Origin: Clostridiales bacterium
GTDB taxonomy: Bacteria; Bacillota; Clostridia; Christensenellales; JAISNN01
Reading direction: 5' to 3'
DNA length: 5,508 nucleotides
Assembly: GCA_031289865.1 (NCBI GenBank)
Contig: JAITOQ010000090.1
Span: 1-5,508 of the forward strand
Position 1 is the stretch's first letter. Every line of letters begins with the position of its first letter. This document shows, one piece after another, positions 4,743-5,508 of the stretch. The notes under the pieces were generated by a model, which ran no database searches, was not told the origin of the DNA, and saw nothing but the letters and a program-made list of their open reading frames with translations. The translations under genes were made by a program, and so were the position numbers.

Positions 4743-5508
4743 ATGCTAAACAGAGGAAGCGGGGTGCTTTTAAATATCTCGTCGCTGCCGGGGGATTTCG
4801 GGATCGGAGATTTTTCGAGCTACGCCAAAGAATTTGCAAAAAACATTTTGGAGATGGGTTTTCATTGGTGGCAAATTTTGCCGCTAAATCCTATCGGACT
4901 CAATCATTCGCCGTATGACAGCTACAGTTCGTTTGCGGGGAACTATCTCTACATAGACCCGTACGGGCTTGTCGAGGACGGCTTGATTACTTACGACGAC
5001 GTTTCGCCGTACATTTTTCGCGGTCAGCCGTACAATGTCGAGTACGAAAACGTCAAATTTAACAAGCGTCAGATACTCATGCGCGCCTTTGGATTAAACG
5101 AGGAAAAAATCCCCGCGTTAATCAAGGACTTTGAGAGTAAAAATCATGAATGGCTTGAGGATTATGCGACCTATATGTCGCTCAAAAGCGCGTTTTTCGG
5201 TACGCCGTGGCAAGAGTGGGACGAGGATATCCGCTTTAAAAGAGAGCCTGCTTACGGCGAATTTTTAAAGAAGTACGAAAAGCGTATTTTGTTCTTTAAG
5301 TTCGAGCAGCATCTTTTTTATAAGCAATGGTTTCGGCTCAAGGAATACGTCAATTCGATAGGCGTGAATATTTTGGGCGATTCGCCGATATATGTATCCT
5401 ACGACAGCGCGGACGTCTACCATCACTCAAAATATTTTCAGTTAAACAAAGACCTCTCTATGAAAAAAGTAGCGGGTGTCCCTCCCGACGCATTTTCGGA
5501 AACGGGAC
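4743..5508 (+). CDS. malQ: 4-alpha-glucanotransferase (amylomaltase, GH77), N-terminal half, cut by window end
   Basis: MalQ transfers alpha-1,4-glucan segments between maltodextrins, releasing glucose, and works in the cytoplasm in maltose, maltodextrin or glycogen use. The visible 255 codons are about half of a typical 490-500 aa enzyme, and the frame is still open at 5508. Family stretches seen are SGVLLNISSLP near the start, FGIGDF (19-24), WWQILPLNPIG (42-52), SPYDSYSSFAGN (56-67), LGDSPIYVSYDSADV (211-225) and VAGVPPDAFSETG (243-255). The catalytic Asp nucleophile and Glu acid/base lie beyond the window, so activity cannot be judged. One small variation is Tyr after DSADV, where Trp is usual. 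The ATG at 4743 has AGAGGG (4731-4736) 6 nt upstream. No convincing promoter was found in the 118-nt gap, so transcription from the permease promoter is plausible. Confidence 0.95.
   Translation, partial: MLNRGSGVLLNISSLPGDFGIGDFSSYAKEFAKNILEMGFHWWQILPLNPIGLNHSPYDSYSSFAGNYLYIDPYGLVEDGLITYDDVSPYIFRGQPYNVEYENVKFNKRQILMRAFGLNEEKIPALIKDFESKNHEWLEDYATYMSLKSAFFGTPWQEWDEDIRFKREPAYGEFLKKYEKRILFFKFEQHLFYKQWFRLKEYVNSIGVNILGDSPIYVSYDSADVYHHSKYFQLNKDLSMKKVAGVPPDAFSETG

Noticed and set aside
1..5508. CRISPR arrays, tRNA or rRNA genes, insertion sequences and phage or defence genes.
   Set aside because: None was seen: no spaced direct repeats of CRISPR type, no tRNA-like clover sequence noticed in spacers, and no transposase or nuclease reading frame.

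Overview
The window looks like a piece of a low-to-mid GC Firmicutes (Clostridia-like) chromosome, probably from an uncultured gut or anaerobic lineage. The evidence is strong AGGAGG-type ribosome binding sites, sigma-A style promoters, a PF13303-type PTS membrane protein known mainly from Firmicutes, and intergenic spacers with short repeats. The taxonomic placement is inference; no rRNA or other marker is present.

Layout. (1) Positions 1-859 (+) hold the 3' part of gatB, the B subunit of the tRNA-dependent amidotransferase. (2) Positions 860-1166 are a repeat-rich spacer: a heptamer array that runs back into the gatB stop codon, a TGTCATTCTGAGC-type dispersed repeat, and two tandem copies of a small hairpin. 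(3) Positions 1167-2897 (+) hold a complete aspS (aspartyl-tRNA synthetase). (4) Positions 2911-2953 are a bidirectional terminator. (5) Positions 2966-3169 (-) encode a 67-aa XRE-type helix-turn-helix regulator. (6) Positions 3170-3463 are a divergent control region. It has a recognisable promoter on each strand and a long leader ahead of the + strand gene, with a long hairpin and alternative pairings that reach the ribosome binding site. (7) Positions 3464-4624 (+) encode a polytopic PTS EIIC-like permease. (8) Positions 4625-4742 are a short spacer carrying a second copy of the composite repeat. (9) From 4743 to the window end (+) is the 5' half of malQ (4-alpha-glucanotransferase).

How the parts may work together. 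GatB and AspRS could be functionally coupled. The AspRS has His31 in the anticodon-binding domain, a residue associated with non-discriminating enzymes. Such an enzyme would make Asp-tRNA(Asn), which GatCAB then converts to Asn-tRNA(Asn). The permease and malQ point in the same direction, with no terminator seen between them, so they may form a carbohydrate-use unit, possibly under the divergent XRE protein.

The most interesting feature that gene annotation does not explain is the permease leader (about 3321-3462). It starts with a 63-nt hairpin whose only non-Watson-Crick positions in the paired arms are G-U compatible. This is followed by an 8-nt direct repeat of the Shine-Dalgarno region that could compete for one upstream complementary strand. 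That is the expected design of a cis-acting RNA switch, but I could not assign it to a known riboswitch class.
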